This document shows, one piece after another, positions 9,001-18,678 of a DNA stretch of 64,000 nucleotides. The stretch is from Pseudomonas baetica (GTDB taxonomy: Bacteria > Pseudomonadota > Gammaproteobacteria > Pseudomonadales > Pseudomonadaceae), in the NCBI RefSeq assembly GCF_019733355.1, contig NZ_JAIHLQ010000027.1, positions 1 to 64,000 of the forward strand, given 5' to 3'. The notes beneath the pieces are model-generated. The model had not been told where the DNA came from. It was given only the letters and a program-made list of their open reading frames with translations, and made no database searches. The position numbers and the translations under genes were made by a program. Position 1 is the stretch's first letter. Each line of letters starts with the position of its first letter.

Positions 9001-12000
9001 AGACTGTCGCGCGCGGTGATGTTGCCGCCGTCATCGACCAGCGTGCGCATCCCGTTGCCGTCACGCACAGCGACAGCGGTTCGATCGTTGACGATGTCGC
9101 CCATGAGGCTGGTGAGGCTGACCTGATTGCCGCGAATCTCGCCGGCCAAGGCATTGCGAATGCTGTCGGTGGCCATGAGCGTGATGCGCTCATTGGCTTC
9201 GACCAGACCGCCCTGATAGAGGCTGCCCTTGACGTCGACGGAGACGTCTTTGCTGGCGCTCAAGGTTCCGACGTTGACCAGGTCATTGCCGGCGAGCAGT
9301 TCCAGATCGCGGCCCTGAATCAGGCTGCCGCCGCGCACGTTGCGCGATTCGGCCTGTGCAAGATAGAGCACCGGCACCAGCACTTTCTGGCCGTCGACGA
9401 TGCGTTCTTCCATCCAGACGATGTCGTGGGTCAGTGCGGCAACCTGCGCGGAGGTCAGGCTGACGCCGACCGACAGGTTCAGTTCGTTCTTGCTGGCGAG
9501 CGCGTTATCCATCAGATAACGGAATTGCTCGTAGTCGTTTTCCAGGCCGCCAGCGAGGAAACGCTGGCCGGTCTGGGCCATGACCGCGTCGCTGATCAAG
9601 CGCGATTCGTAGCGACCGTCGCCGAGGCGACGAGCTGCTTCATCTGTGCTGAAGTTGAGTTTGCCGAGCAGGTAGTCGGAACTCATGAACGCCGCGGTCT
9701 GGGTGAGCTCCGGGTTGGTTTCGATCAGGTAACGACTCTGCGGATTCGTGCTCTGCACGAACATGCCATATGGGCCTTTCGGCAGACGGAACGTCGAGGA
9801 AGCCGTCGGATCGACCGCCGCAAAAGGTACACCCTTAAAGTCGACCGGGACGAAGCTGATCTGCTTCACGCCGTCGGCATCGACACGTTCGATGCGGGTT
9901 ACATTTTTCGCTGCCTGGGTGCTGGCGTCAGTGCTGTGCTTACCCAGATTGATGTTGATACCACCGACCACGGAGGTCTGATCGCTGGACAATGACCCGG
10001 TCAGTTGCCCATAGGTGTTTTCGTACAGCGTACCGTTCTGAATGCTGTTGGTGACATCCAGTTTGACTTTGCCACCAGCCTGAAGCACCGCCGAGTAGAC
10101 GTTGTTGCCGTTTTCATTCCAGGTGGTGACGTCGCTGGTCTGAGCGAATCGGGAGTCGCTGGAGCGACTGACCAATTCTTCGAAACGTGCCTCGTCGAAA
10201 TTGCCTGCCGCTGTGGCGGCATTGAACGCCGGGATGTCCATGAACTCCATCTGATCCCAGAGGCTGTTATCGATGTGTCCCGGCGTACCGATCTGCACCA
10301 CCCGATGGCCCGAGCGCGAGACCGCTCCCTGATTCAACAGGCTGTCGGCAGTCACCGTCAGGTCGCCGTTGGCCGCCAGCAGGCTGTAGCGGTTTTCCAC
10401 TTGATTGGCGTGGATGTTGAAGTTTTTTCCGGCGACGAATCGTGCCGCGCGCGAGTCCTTGAGGACTTGATCGTTGAAGTCAGTGGTAATGGTGATATAG
10501 CCGCGTTTCCAGCCGTCATGGCCACCGCAATGCTGGCCGCACACCCAGCTCAAGCTGCCAGATGATTGCCCCGAGGTCATCTCGAATTCTGCCTTGGCGT
10601 TTTCCACCGAGACAGCATTGATGTCGATATCACCCTCACCTTCGACGGTGCCCGACAGGTTGCTGAACAACGCGGCACGACCGCCGCCCACAGCGTCGAA
10701 GCTCAGGTTGCCGCGGCTGTAGATGTCACCGTAGAAATTGTTGAGGCTGTTGCCGTGCAGCTTCATCGTGCCGCCGCTGAACAGCAGGGTGTCGGCGTCG
10801 TTGTAGATGCCGTTGGCAGCGGTGAACTCAAGATTGCCTTGGGCGCCGAGAGTGCCTTTGTTGTTGATGCGTGCTGCCGTCACCGTGAGGTTCTGGTTGG
10901 CGATCAGACGACCGAGGTTGTCGAGCGTGCCGCGCAGGGTCAGTGCGGTATCGCCCCCGCTGACCAGTCGCCCGTCCTGTTGAATCAAGTCGTTGGCGCT
11001 GATGGTGAGCTTCTTTTGCGCCGATACCCGACCACTGTTGAGCAGATTGCCCGTCAGGGTCAGCGTCAGATCGCCGTCGCTGAGCAGTTGTCCGGCGTTG
11101 GTCAGGTTGGCGACCTGAAGGCTCATTGCCGAAGCACTGGCGATGCGGTCACTGGCATTGAGGTTCAGATCCTGAGCGCTGGTGTAGGTCAGGCCGCCGT
11201 TGAGTTGCCAGGTGCCGACACCATTGACCGAACCGACATCCCACACGCCTTTGCCCAGTCCGGTGAGGCTGCCCTGGGTGCCGGTCAGATTGCTCAGATC
11301 CAGATCGAAGACACCCTGCGCGGCGTGACGCACGCTGCCGCTGAGGTTATTGAGTTGGCCGCCGGCGAGTGTCAGATCCTGGCTGCCGATCTCTATAACG
11401 CCGCTCTGGTTGTTCAGGTTGCCGGTCAGTTTGATCTGACTGGAGGCGCCGCCGAGTGCGCGAATCTGGCCGCCGGCACTGTTGTTCAACTGGCCGCTGG
11501 CGAGTTGCAGATGGGTCGCCGATTCGATCAGGCCACCCTGGTTGAGAATCTGGCTGACCGCTTCGAGCGCCAATCGATTGCCGCTGATCTCGCCGCCGGT
11601 GTTGTCCAGACTGTCGCCAACGAATACCAACTGATCCTTGGCGAACATCTTGCCGGCCCGGTTGGTCAGGCGAGTGACGGTCAATTTCAGATCACCCAAC
11701 AGGCTGGAGATCAATCCGGCCTTGCCGTTAACCGCGCTGTTATCGAGGTCGGCGCTGGTGATCTCCAATGTGGAGGCTTGCAGCGTGCCGCCCTGGTTCT
11801 GAAGGGTTCCGCTACCCAGAGCCAGTTCGGCATGACTGCCATTGGCGAAGATCACGCCTTGCTGGTTCAGCAGGGTTTTGCCGGTAATTTTCAGGCCATC
11901 ACTGCCCGCGATGATCTGGCCGGCAGCGTTGTTGTTGATCGAGATGCTGGTGATGTCCAGTCGCTTGCCGCGCAGGGTGCCGCCACGGTTATCCAGCTCG

Positions 12001-14678
12001 GTGAGCTGATCGAGCAGCAGACGCTGTTCAGCGGCATCGACGACGCCAGTGACGTTGCTGAAGACACCACTGATTTTCAGTGCGACATCACCGCCGTTGC
12101 CGACAATGCCACCCTTGTCATTGTTGTTCAGTTGCGTGGCAGTCACGTCGATGGCTTGGCCAAGCAGGACGCCGGCGCTGTTGTCGACGGCATCACTTTC
12201 GATGTGCAGGTCGGCATCGCTCTGGATCCGGCCTTTGACGTTGAGCAGTTGCGACTGGCCAGGAGCAGCTCGTTTGAGGATCAACCGCGCACCGTCAACA
12301 CCTGCTGCCAACAGACCGTTATCGCTGTTATCGAGGCTGGCCGCGTGCAGGTCCAGACCATCACTGATCATGCGCCCGCCACGGTTGTCGACGTGGCCGT
12401 TTTCAGCCATCACCAGCAATTGCTGTGCGGCGACGACACCGCCACGGTTATCGAGCGAAGCGGCATGAATAGCCACATCACCCTGGCTGGCTTGCAACCG
12501 ACCCAACGCGTTGTTCAGGTGCTGCTGGACCATCAGCGTAAGCTTGCCGCTTTGCGCGCTGAGGGTGCCGTCGTTGTTGCCGGTGAGGTTGGCCAGTTGC
12601 GCGTCAACTACGCCGCCCAGCAATTTGCCGGCCGAGTTCTGCAAATCGCGAGCGGTAACGTTCAGGCGATCATTGCCCTGAATCAGCCCCTGACTGTTGT
12701 CCAGGTCTTCGCTGGTGACCACGCTGTCATCGGACGAAAGGGTGCCTTGGGTATTGTCGAGTGTGCCGCGACTGTTCACTTCGAGGGTTTGGCCGATCAG
12801 GCTGGCATTACGATTATTGATGCTCTGAGCCGCGACGGTCAGGCGACCCGATGCCTGAATTTTGCCGTCGTGGTTATCCAGATCCTGCTCCAGTGTCAGC
12901 TCGGCAGCACCGTTTTCAGCACTGACGACACCTTTTTCGCTGTTATCCAGTCGTGCGGCAGTGACCAGAATCCGGTCAGCCGCGAGCGTTCCGCCGTGGT
13001 TGAGCAATTCGCCGCCGGACACCGCCAACGTGGTTTTCGCCTGGATTTTGCCTTGTGCGTTGTCCAGCCGCTCTCGGCCGACAACCTTGGCATCACTCTG
13101 ACTGGCGCCGATCAGGCCACGGGTGTTGTCAACTTGCCGGGCATCGATATCCAGGCGTCCGGCAACGATTTTGCCGTCAGCGTTCTGCACATCCCGGGCA
13201 TTGAGCTTGAGACTGCCGCCAGCGATTTCGATACGGCCCAGACGGTTGTCGAGGCTGTCGACCGACAGCGTCGCAGCCTGACCATCGGCAAAGCGGATCA
13301 GGCCCTTGAGATTGGCGATGGCCGGCGCGCTGAGTGCCAGACGGGTTTCACCATAAATACGCGCGTTGACGCCCTGATTGACCAGCCGGGCAGCGCTCAC
13401 CGTGACGTTTTTCGCCTGGACGATGCCATTCTGGTTATCCAATACACCGGTGGCCGCAGCGCTCAGGGAACGACTGGCCAACAGGCTGCCAGTGTTGGTC
13501 ACCGCAGCACCATTGACGGTCAGATCACCTGTGGTATTGCGAGTGTTGTCGGCGTTCACCCCGGCTTCGATCACACCACTGTTGGTCAGTTTGCCGCCGC
13601 TGCTCAGGCGCACAGAATCGCGGGCGACAAGGCTTTGGCGGTTGACCAGTTGTTCAGCGGTCTGCACCGCCAGTTGCGTTCCAGCATAAACCGGCCCTTG
13701 GGCATCAAGACCTTTGGACTTGATATCAATGGCACTGCTGGCAGTGACTTTGGCCATGCTCAACTGACCGTTGGCATCGATCTGGATGTCACCGGCGCTG
13801 GCGGCAAGATCGCCCGCCAGCTTCACACCTACACCCTGCTCCGTGCCCACCAGTTTGATCGCTCCGGCATACATGCCACCGAGCGCAGAAGAGTCGATGG
13901 CCAGTTGCGGCTTGGCGCTGCCATCGTCAGCCCGCGCGGTGGCGTTGAGAGTGTCGGCATTGACGTCATTGCGGCCGGTGGTGATGTTCAGGCGTTTGGC
14001 ATGAATCTGCGCATTGATCCGCGCACTGCGGGTGATGATTTCAAAGCTGTCGACGTTGCTCGCATCCAGACCGGTGCCGTCGATGGACACACTGCCCTGA
14101 TCCACCTGAAAACGATCCAGTCGACCGTTATCAAGCACCGGTTTGCCGGTGGTCAGGGTCACCCGCGGCGTGTTGATGAACCCACAGCCGTTGCAGCTGA
14201 TGCCGTAAGGGTTGGCGACGATGACACGCGCCGACTGCCCTGCCACTTCGGTGTAACCGCGCAGTTGACTCGGGCTGCCACCGTTGACTTCGTTGAGGAT
14301 GGTTTGTGCGGCAGCCCCACGCAAATTCGGGTTGCCTAGAATGATGCCGCCCATTTGCGTCAGTTGTGTGCGCGCCGTGGCGTTGTTGAGGATGACGCCT
14401 TCAGCACCGACGTTGTAATCATGAAACTGGTTGTGCGACAGCCCCGTCGCATTGGGCGCGGCGATATTGACGATGGGCACGCCGTTGCCGGCACGATCAA
14501 GGGTTGTGCCAGGCGCGTTGACTACGATCCCATCCGCCTGCGCCCAGATCGGTTGCCAGAACATCACGTTTGCCAACAGGAACGCGAGGCCGCGCTTGGG
14601 CATGCCCAGAAAGCGTTCGTGGTGTTTTACGGCAGCAGAAGGCTGACCGGCCAGGTAGGCCAATTGACGGATGTCCAT
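6045..14678 (-). CDS. cdiA: CdiA / filamentous hemagglutinin-type two-partner secretion effector
   Basis: A 2877-residue exoprotein from the preferred start MDIRQLAYLAG (25 bases behind cdiB; an in-frame ATG 22 codons upstream is less likely). The N-terminus has a signal segment ending near WAQAD, then the TPS domain with its two landmarks: NPNLRG and NPYGI followed by C-N-G-C-G-F. A very long beta-helical array of ~20-residue 'LDN..G' FHA repeats fills roughly residues 350-1300. Later come a second repeat field (GRDTTLVASKI), a DUF637-type pretoxin (STINNKGNLGAALKE) and a variable tip. The last ~90 residues (GRALQKHGSREGSAF ... APDGRGLRYD) are the presumed toxin, reminiscent of BECR-fold RNase tips, which is only a guess. 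Export depends on CdiB, which is disrupted here. Confidence 0.92.
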   Translation of the reverse strand: MDIRQLAYLAGQPSAAVKHHERFLGMPKRGLAFLLANVMFWQPIWAQADGIVVNAPGTTLDRAGNGVPIVNIAAPNATGLSHNQFHDYNVGAEGVILNNATARTQLTQMGGIILGNPNLRGAAAQTILNEVNGGSPSQLRGYTEVAGQSARVIVANPYGISCNGCGFINTPRVTLTTGKPVLDNGRLDRFQVDQGSVSIDGTGLDASNVDSFEIITRSARINAQIHAKRLNITTGRNDVNADTLNATARADDGSAKPQLAIDSSALGGMYAGAIKLVGTEQGVGVKLAGDLAASAGDIQIDANGQLSMAKVTASSAIDIKSKGLDAQGPVYAGTQLAVQTAEQLVNRQSLVARDSVRLSSGGKLTNSGVIEAGVNADNTRNTTGDLTVNGAAVTNTGSLLASRSLSAAATGVLDNQNGIVQAKNVTVSAARLVNQGVNARIYGETRLALSAPAIANLKGLIRFADGQAATLSVDSLDNRLGRIEIAGGSLKLNARDVQNADGKIVAGRLDIDARQVDNTRGLIGASQSDAKVVGRERLDNAQGKIQAKTTLAVSGGELLNHGGTLAADRILVTAARLDNSEKGVVSAENGAAELTLEQDLDNHDGKIQASGRLTVAAQSINNRNASLIGQTLEVNSRGTLDNTQGTLSSDDSVVTSEDLDNSQGLIQGNDRLNVTARDLQNSAGKLLGGVVDAQLANLTGNNDGTLSAQSGKLTLMVQQHLNNALGRLQASQGDVAIHAASLDNRGGVVAAQQLLVMAENGHVDNRGGRMISDGLDLHAASLDNSDNGLLAAGVDGARLILKRAAPGQSQLLNVKGRIQSDADLHIESDAVDNSAGVLLGQAIDVTATQLNNNDKGGIVGNGGDVALKISGVFSNVTGVVDAAEQRLLLDQLTELDNRGGTLRGKRLDITSISINNNAAGQIIAGSDGLKITGKTLLNQQGVIFANGSHAELALGSGTLQNQGGTLQASTLEITSADLDNSAVNGKAGLISSLLGDLKLTVTRLTNRAGKMFAKDQLVFVGDSLDNTGGEISGNRLALEAVSQILNQGGLIESATHLQLASGQLNNSAGGQIRALGGASSQIKLTGNLNNQSGVIEIGSQDLTLAGGQLNNLSGSVRHAAQGVFDLDLSNLTGTQGSLTGLGKGVWDVGSVNGVGTWQLNGGLTYTSAQDLNLNASDRIASASAMSLQVANLTNAGQLLSDGDLTLTLTGNLLNSGRVSAQKKLTISANDLIQQDGRLVSGGDTALTLRGTLDNLGRLIANQNLTVTAARINNKGTLGAQGNLEFTAANGIYNDADTLLFSGGTMKLHGNSLNNFYGDIYSRGNLSFDAVGGGRAALFSNLSGTVEGEGDIDINAVSVENAKAEFEMTSGQSSGSLSWVCGQHCGGHDGWKRGYITITTDFNDQVLKDSRAARFVAGKNFNIHANQVENRYSLLAANGDLTVTADSLLNQGAVSRSGHRVVQIGTPGHIDNSLWDQMEFMDIPAFNAATAAGNFDEARFEELVSRSSDSRFAQTSDVTTWNENGNNVYSAVLQAGGKVKLDVTNSIQNGTLYENTYGQLTGSLSSDQTSVVGGININLGKHSTDASTQAAKNVTRIERVDADGVKQISFVPVDFKGVPFAAVDPTASSTFRLPKGPYGMFVQSTNPQSRYLIETNPELTQTAAFMSSDYLLGKLNFSTDEAARRLGDGRYESRLISDAVMAQTGQRFLAGGLENDYEQFRYLMDNALASKNELNLSVGVSLTSAQVAALTHDIVWMEERIVDGQKVLVPVLYLAQAESRNVRGGSLIQGRDLELLAGNDLVNVGTLSASKDVSVDVKGSLYQGGLVEANERITLMATDSIRNALAGEIRGNQVSLTSLMGDIVNDRTAVAVRDGNGMRTLVDDGGNITARDSLTIKSGQDLVNSSSISSGGDANLSATRDINLLAVQDVNEIHKIENGGHRSTVTTTVENLASSVKSGGNLKLDAGGNINVIASTADAKGDLLVDAKQDLNMYSASDEHNVEINSKKGKKRVHEENSHTAQKAAEFIAGGHVITTSGRDTTLVASKISAGNEAYVYAGNDLNLLAAQNKDYTLYDMKEKGGFGAKKMKRDEVTQITHVGSEIKTGGNLTLVSEGDQRYQGAKLNSGKDLTLESGGTITFEAVKDSHQESHDKSSSSAAWTSMESKGQVDETLRQSQLIAKGQTLIKAVDGLHIDIKQINQQSVSQAIDAMVQADPSMAWLKDAEARNDVDWRQVQELHDRWDESHSGLGGPAMIIIIIIVTYFTAGAASGLVGAGATAGSGTAMSAGLAATATTEAVAAGWANAALTAMITSAASTAAVSTINNKGNLGAALKETFSADNLKNYIVAGGTAGLTTGFFNDWTRTTTGTSPALANSTNGALANTGKVIVADSGGLSSLQGIAHFTENQLLQNSTSALLNKALGREGSLGDAVQKSLVNAFTAYGFNLVGDIGVSNHLQEGGLEKIGLHALMGGLSSLAAGGDFKTGALAAGVNEALVDDLASAYSGMSKDDRERLLLMNSQLIGVLTTAVQDPNADADKLQLGSSIAQSGTQYNYLSHQDVKDLEKALKECKDNCDAVRAEFAKRDADNTARLNNCWATGDCEKIKAEIDEGSLELSKLWPNDKTGITDQFLHSNIADSTNARTRASLDHLPKGDPANAVKLLAAAGIIALAPEAIALLGQLATRGAATCAANPVLCANEVTIWAADAGMSEALPAGLGIAAGGAATKELSDLRSLMEIEAKTGAKLTAEEIAAVVGPAATGAKGSAFAGKNIDDLSNAGKLLDPADKSGQLSLAGRALQKHGSREGSAFPSVKGSPSEINAQGQKIADEILSNPATTVTYKDTGRFGKVMDVIAPDGRGLRYDSNGKFIGLLEPPKP

Positions 14679-14703
14679 GTCAGAATCTCGGGGCGGGCGA
14701 AAA

Positions 14704-16328
14704 TTAAAGGAAAAAATCCAGGCGGAAATAGATCGGTGCTTCACGCTCGGTCAGCACATCGGGGCGTTCCAGCGAGTGCGCAAACGTCACGCTGGCGGCG
14801 ACGTGCTCGCCACGGGCGAACAATTCCAGCGAGTTGCTCGACATGCGCCCGTGCTGATTACCGTTGTAGCGATCGCCGCGGATCACGCCCTGGTCATAAC
14901 CCAGACTGGTGCCGTATTCAGCGAACACCGGGCGCAACCATTCCGCGGTCACCGGACGTGCCCAGCGCAAATCGTTACGCCAGTAACCGCCGCTGTCGCC
15001 CGACAAGGATTGATCCTTGTAACCACGGATCGACGACGAGCCGCCAAGGCTGGTGCGCTGGGAGCTGAACAGCACGTCTTCGCTGCGCTGGCCGGTCATC
15101 AGGCTGCTGAAGGTTAAGGACTCGCCCCACACTTTGAAGGGTTGCAAGTAGCTCAGGGTGGCGGTGTATTTGCGGTAACGTGCATTCGGTTCGCCGGGGC
15201 CTGGATCGTGGCTGCCCTGCGCATCGAACGCGCCGATGCCTTCCTGCATGCCGGCGTCGAAGTTGACGAACGCACTGCCGACACGGCGGCCGTGGTTGAA
15301 GCCGAACTGCGCTTCGCTGATGCGGTTGCTGCTCAGCTTGAGCTTGCTGTCTTCGATGTAGGCGTTGGTGCGCAGGTAGGACAAACCGGCGTTGAGCGAG
15401 GTCTTGCTGACGGCGTCGCGGTGGATCACTCGCTCTGGCTGTAGGTGTAACTGAAGTTCCACCAGCCCCATGGCAGGTTGTAATTGAGCACGGCGTTTCT
15501 GGAGGTGTGCTGGTGATCGGTCATCGCATCGTGACCGCCGCGCAGGCTCAACTGATCGGCCAGGCCCAACGGGCTGTCCCAGTCGAACGTCGTGCCCCAC
15601 TGCTGTTCGCCGGTGCTGCGCTGGCCGTCGTTATTGCGCGACAGCCCGACACGCCAGGGTTTCTGCGGGGTGTTGGTCACCAGCACCGTGCTGCCACCCA
15701 CGTTCTTGCCTGGCGCCAGTTCCATTTTTGCCTGATTGGACGGCAGGCGATTGAGCTGATCGACCATCTGCTCGATCTCGCGCAGGTTGACCAGTTCGCC
15801 CGACTTGCCGGGGAATGCCATGGCCAGTTCGCGCTCCGACAGCTTGCTGTTCTCGGCGCCCTTCATGCCTTCGAGCTTGCCTTCGACCACCAGCACCTTC
15901 AGATGGCCGCCGGACAGATCCTGCTGCGGCAGGTACGCGCGGCTGGTGACCAGACCTTTCTCAATGTAGTGGTCGGTGATGACTTTGAGCAGCTCGTTGA
16001 GCTGTGGCACACCAAGGCATTCGCCGATGTAGGGTTTGAGCAGGCGTGCCTTGTCGCGATCGGACAGGCTGTCGGCGCCCTTGAGTTCGACATCCTTGAT
16101 CGGGAAACAACGGGTGTCGGTGGGCGCTGCGGGTTGGGCAGGTTTGGCGTCCTTGCCGGGCAGATCCTTGAGTTCTTCGAGACGCCGCTGCTGCTCTTCG
16201 AGCAGACGGTTCTGGCGGTCGCGGATCAGGTCGGTTTCACCGGGTGTGGGTGCAGCGAGGGCGGTTTGGAGCGCAGACAGGCACAGCAAAGCTACGCACA
16301 ACCTCGCCGCGAGGGCGGGTGGGTACAT
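14704..16328 (-). pseudogene. cdiB: CdiB/ShlB-type TpsB outer-membrane transporter, frame-disrupted
   Basis: Two overlapping frames encode one TpsB protein. The first (16328 to a TGA at 15426) has a signal peptide (ALLCLSALQTALA), a coiled linker, a POTRA domain (RCFPIKDVELKGAD ... YLPQQDLSGG) and the first barrel strands ending FSYTYSQSE. The barrel resumes in another frame at about 15432 with VIHRDAVSKTSLNAGLSYL and runs to a C-terminal F-L at 14704. Joined, they give ~542 residues, about 25 short of the family norm. At the join the usual strand-loop-strand between YSQSE and RVIHRD seems missing, so an out-of-frame deletion is more likely than a one-base error. It lies upstream of cdiA in the same operon (25 bases). 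Confidence 0.8.
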
Positions 16329-16544
16329 GTTCGATCCCTCGAAACGGAGAGTGATATCAAATTAATGGCGCGATGTTAGATGGCCAGCATTTTGACGTCA
16401 AACATAAGTTGAAACAATTTTTCGGAGCTTGTCGCCGATCTGTCGGATTCGATAATCGAGCACTTGCGTACAAGTCCCCCTTGAGCTTTACGCCGATAGT
16501 GAACGCTGCCATCACGGCATCCATTCGCCACGTAAGGAGTTCCC

Positions 16545-17363
16545 ATGAGCACATTCACCACGCAAGACGGCACCGCGATCTATTACAAGGACTGGGGCAG
16601 CGGCAAGCCCGTGCTGTTCAGCCACGGCTGGCCGCTGGATGCCGACATGTGGGAATACCAGATGGAATACCTGAGCAGCCGCGGCTACCGCACCATCGCC
16701 TTCGACCGCCGCGGTTTTGGCCGCTCGGATCAGCCATGGACCGGTTACGACTACGACACCTTCGCCGATGACATCGCGCAATTGATCAATCACCTCGATC
16801 TGCGTGAAGTCACGCTGGTGGGCTTCTCCATGGGCGGTGGCGATGTCAGCCGCTACATCGCCCGTCACGGTAGCGAGCGGGTTGCCGGCCTGGTGCTGCT
16901 GGGCGCGGTGACGCCGCTGTTCGGCCAGAAAGCCGATTTCCCGCAAGGCGTCGACAAGTCGGTATTTGACGGTATCAAGGCGGGCCTGCTGCATGACCGC
17001 GCGCAGTTCATCGCCGATTTCGCCGCACCGTTCTATGGCACCAATCAAGGTCAGAACGTCTCTGACGGCGTGCTCACGCAAACCCTGAATGTCGCCCTGC
17101 TGGCCTCGCTCAAAGGCACCTTGGATTGCGTCACAGCGTTCTCGGAAACCGACTTCCGCCCAGACATGGCCAAGATCGATGTACCGACCTTGGTGATCCA
17201 TGGCGACGGTGATCAGATCGTGCCATTCGACATCACCGGTAAACAGTCTGCCGCGCAAATCAAGGGTGCCGAACTGAAGGTCTACAAGGGTGCGCCGCAT
17301 GGATTTGCGGTGACTCATGCGCAAGCGTTGAACGAGGATCTGTTGGCGTTCCTGGGCCGCTGA
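16545..17363 (+). CDS. Alpha/beta hydrolase, non-heme haloperoxidase/perhydrolase type
   Basis: A 272-residue cytosolic alpha/beta hydrolase of the bacterial non-heme chloroperoxidase/aryl-esterase group. The nucleophile elbow GFSMGGG puts the Ser at 95. The acid is Asp223 in HGDGDQIVP and the His is 252 in APHGF. HGWPLDADMWE forms the oxyanion-hole region, and the length is standard. AAGGAG lies a few bases before the ATG. It is a single gene followed by a strong terminator. Members hydrolyse esters and lactones and can make peracids; the natural substrate cannot be read. Confidence 0.9.
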   Translation: MSTFTTQDGTAIYYKDWGSGKPVLFSHGWPLDADMWEYQMEYLSSRGYRTIAFDRRGFGRSDQPWTGYDYDTFADDIAQLINHLDLREVTLVGFSMGGGDVSRYIARHGSERVAGLVLLGAVTPLFGQKADFPQGVDKSVFDGIKAGLLHDRAQFIADFAAPFYGTNQGQNVSDGVLTQTLNVALLASLKGTLDCVTAFSETDFRPDMAKIDVPTLVIHGDGDQIVPFDITGKQSAAQIKGAELKVYKGAPHGFAVTHAQALNEDLLAFLGR

Positions 17364-17394
17364 GTGCCGGACCGCCTGCCTTTCGCCGAGGCGT

Positions 17395-17430
17395 AAAAAA
17401 GCCCGCCAGACTTTTGCCTGGCGGGCTTTC
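17395..17430. terminator. Bidirectional rho-independent terminator
   Basis: Nine-base-pair perfect stem GCCCGCCAG / CTGGCGGGC (17401-17409 and 17418-17426), with six A before it and a short T run after it. It serves the hydrolase on the plus strand and the convergent membrane gene on the minus strand. Confidence 0.9.
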
Positions 17431-17436
17431 AGTTGA

Positions 17437-18090
17437 TCAGCGAGCGCTGAGTTCGATCCACTGCGGCTCAGTCGCTTCCATCTGGCGTTTAGCGCGGTAC
17501 GTCAACGCCGACATCACTATGAAACCAAGCAGTATCAGGACCGGATACGCCATCAACAATTCAGAAAGAGAGTACTTCCACGCCAGCGGACGTCCGACCC
17601 CCAGCATGGCGGCATACATCCAGGACACTGCCGAGAGCGAGCCGCAGAACAGTGCGAGCATTCTTGCGCTGAACCCGAGATGGAGCAGCGACCCAGCCTT
17701 CTGTAACGCTGGCAGCACCAGGCGATGCAACAAGACGCCGTTGTAGCTCAACATCACAACGATGATCACTTTGGCTTGCAGCTTTGGATTCATAAAGTAA
17801 TCCATGCCTTTATCCAGATAATCGATACCGACGACCGCCGTACCGGTCAGCCACAAGCCTATGAGGGCAACCACCACCGACTTCTGCAGTTTCTCCATAT
17901 GAGCATTGTCATGTTCAGAGGATATTTTTTGTTTTAACAGGTCACTCACCATCGCAACATCACTGGTCAACACAAGACCCATTGCCACACAACACGCCAC
18001 CAAATGAACATATATGACACCCAGGCGCAGAAACTCCATAAATTCTTTTTGCTCAAACAGGCTCATCATTGTATTTATTGTCACGCTCAT
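17437..18090 (-). CDS. Inner-membrane protein of unknown function
   Basis: About 217 residues with hydrophobic segments near the N-terminus (LGVIYVHLVACCVAMGLVL), then VVVALIGLWLTGTAVVGI, VIIVVMLSYNGVLL, a fourth around LALFCGSLSAVSWMYAAML and a fifth VLILLGFIVMSAL. This suggests a 4-5 helix integral membrane protein. The start at 18090 is preferred over one six codons upstream because GGAG lies five bases before it. No catalytic motif is seen and I do not recognise the family. It is a monocistron convergent with the hydrolase. Confidence 0.75.
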   Translation of the reverse strand: MSVTINTMMSLFEQKEFMEFLRLGVIYVHLVACCVAMGLVLTSDVAMVSDLLKQKISSEHDNAHMEKLQKSVVVALIGLWLTGTAVVGIDYLDKGMDYFMNPKLQAKVIIVVMLSYNGVLLHRLVLPALQKAGSLLHLGFSARMLALFCGSLSAVSWMYAAMLGVGRPLAWKYSLSELLMAYPVLILLGFIVMSALTYRAKRQMEATEPQWIELSAR

Positions 18091-18108
18091 GCTCTCCAAC
18101 TTAATCAA

Positions 18109-18632
18109 CTGCTCAGATCAGCCACAAAACAGACTAAATTCTGCCAATAGTTTTCTAACTTCGCTCACAACAGACCCATCGAATCGCCGGTATTAATTAC
18201 CTGTTGATTCAACTGACACACCCACAAAACACCAACTATTACGCCCTGAATTTCAGATAAAAAAATCCTCATTTGCACTGAATGCACATGAGGTTCGGAG
18301 TCCACTTCTTTTCTGCGATTGCCGCGGCCGCCAAGGGTGACGTCCTGAACAATCTGAGGTTCATAATGCTTGAATGTTCCATCTTCGGGCAAACTACCGA
18401 CAAACGGCAGCTTCTCTTAACGACTCATCAATCGACAACTAATCAGCCACCTCCCTGTCACGCCCATGATAGCTAGCCTGCTTTATTCACACATGATTTC
18501 TCAGCACTTATTGGATCCACCAACTGTTAACTTACCGAGACAACAGCAATAGCGAGACATTCCCATTTACAACACTAGCCCAATGAAATTGGTCATACTT
18601 TTCAAGCACGCAAATGAACAATTTACAGGTAT
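18109..18632. other. AT-rich intergenic region, possible gene remnant
   Basis: About 520 bases between the membrane gene and the RTX gene, AT-richer than its surroundings. A 75-codon minus-strand frame from a TTG (18392-18165; PEDGTFKHYEP ... LGGRGNRRKE) has a somewhat protein-like first half but no ribosome site and no recognised family. It may be a decayed gene or chance. The minus-strand part next to 18090 must hold the promoter of the membrane gene. Confidence 0.35.
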
Positions 18633-18664
18633 AAAAACGCCCCGTTCCTGGCGGGGCGCTCTTT
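18633..18664 (-). terminator. Rho-independent terminator of the peroxidase-RTX gene
   Basis: On the minus strand GCGCCCCGCC, a short loop and GGGGCG are followed by five T (AAAAA at 18633-18637 on the plus strand). It sits 15 bases behind the RTX stop codon. Confidence 0.85.
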
Positions 18665-18678
18665 ATTATATGAATGAA

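Noticed and set aside
11000..13700. Regularly spaced repeats that could suggest a CRISPR array
   Set aside because: They are degenerate coding repeats of the CdiA beta-helix (LDN..G words), in frame and without identical spacers.
10566..14339. 1257-codon open frame on the plus strand opposite cdiA
   Set aside because: It is the antisense of the repetitive FHA region of cdiA. Its composition follows the repeat and codon bias, and it has no domain, signal or ribosome site.
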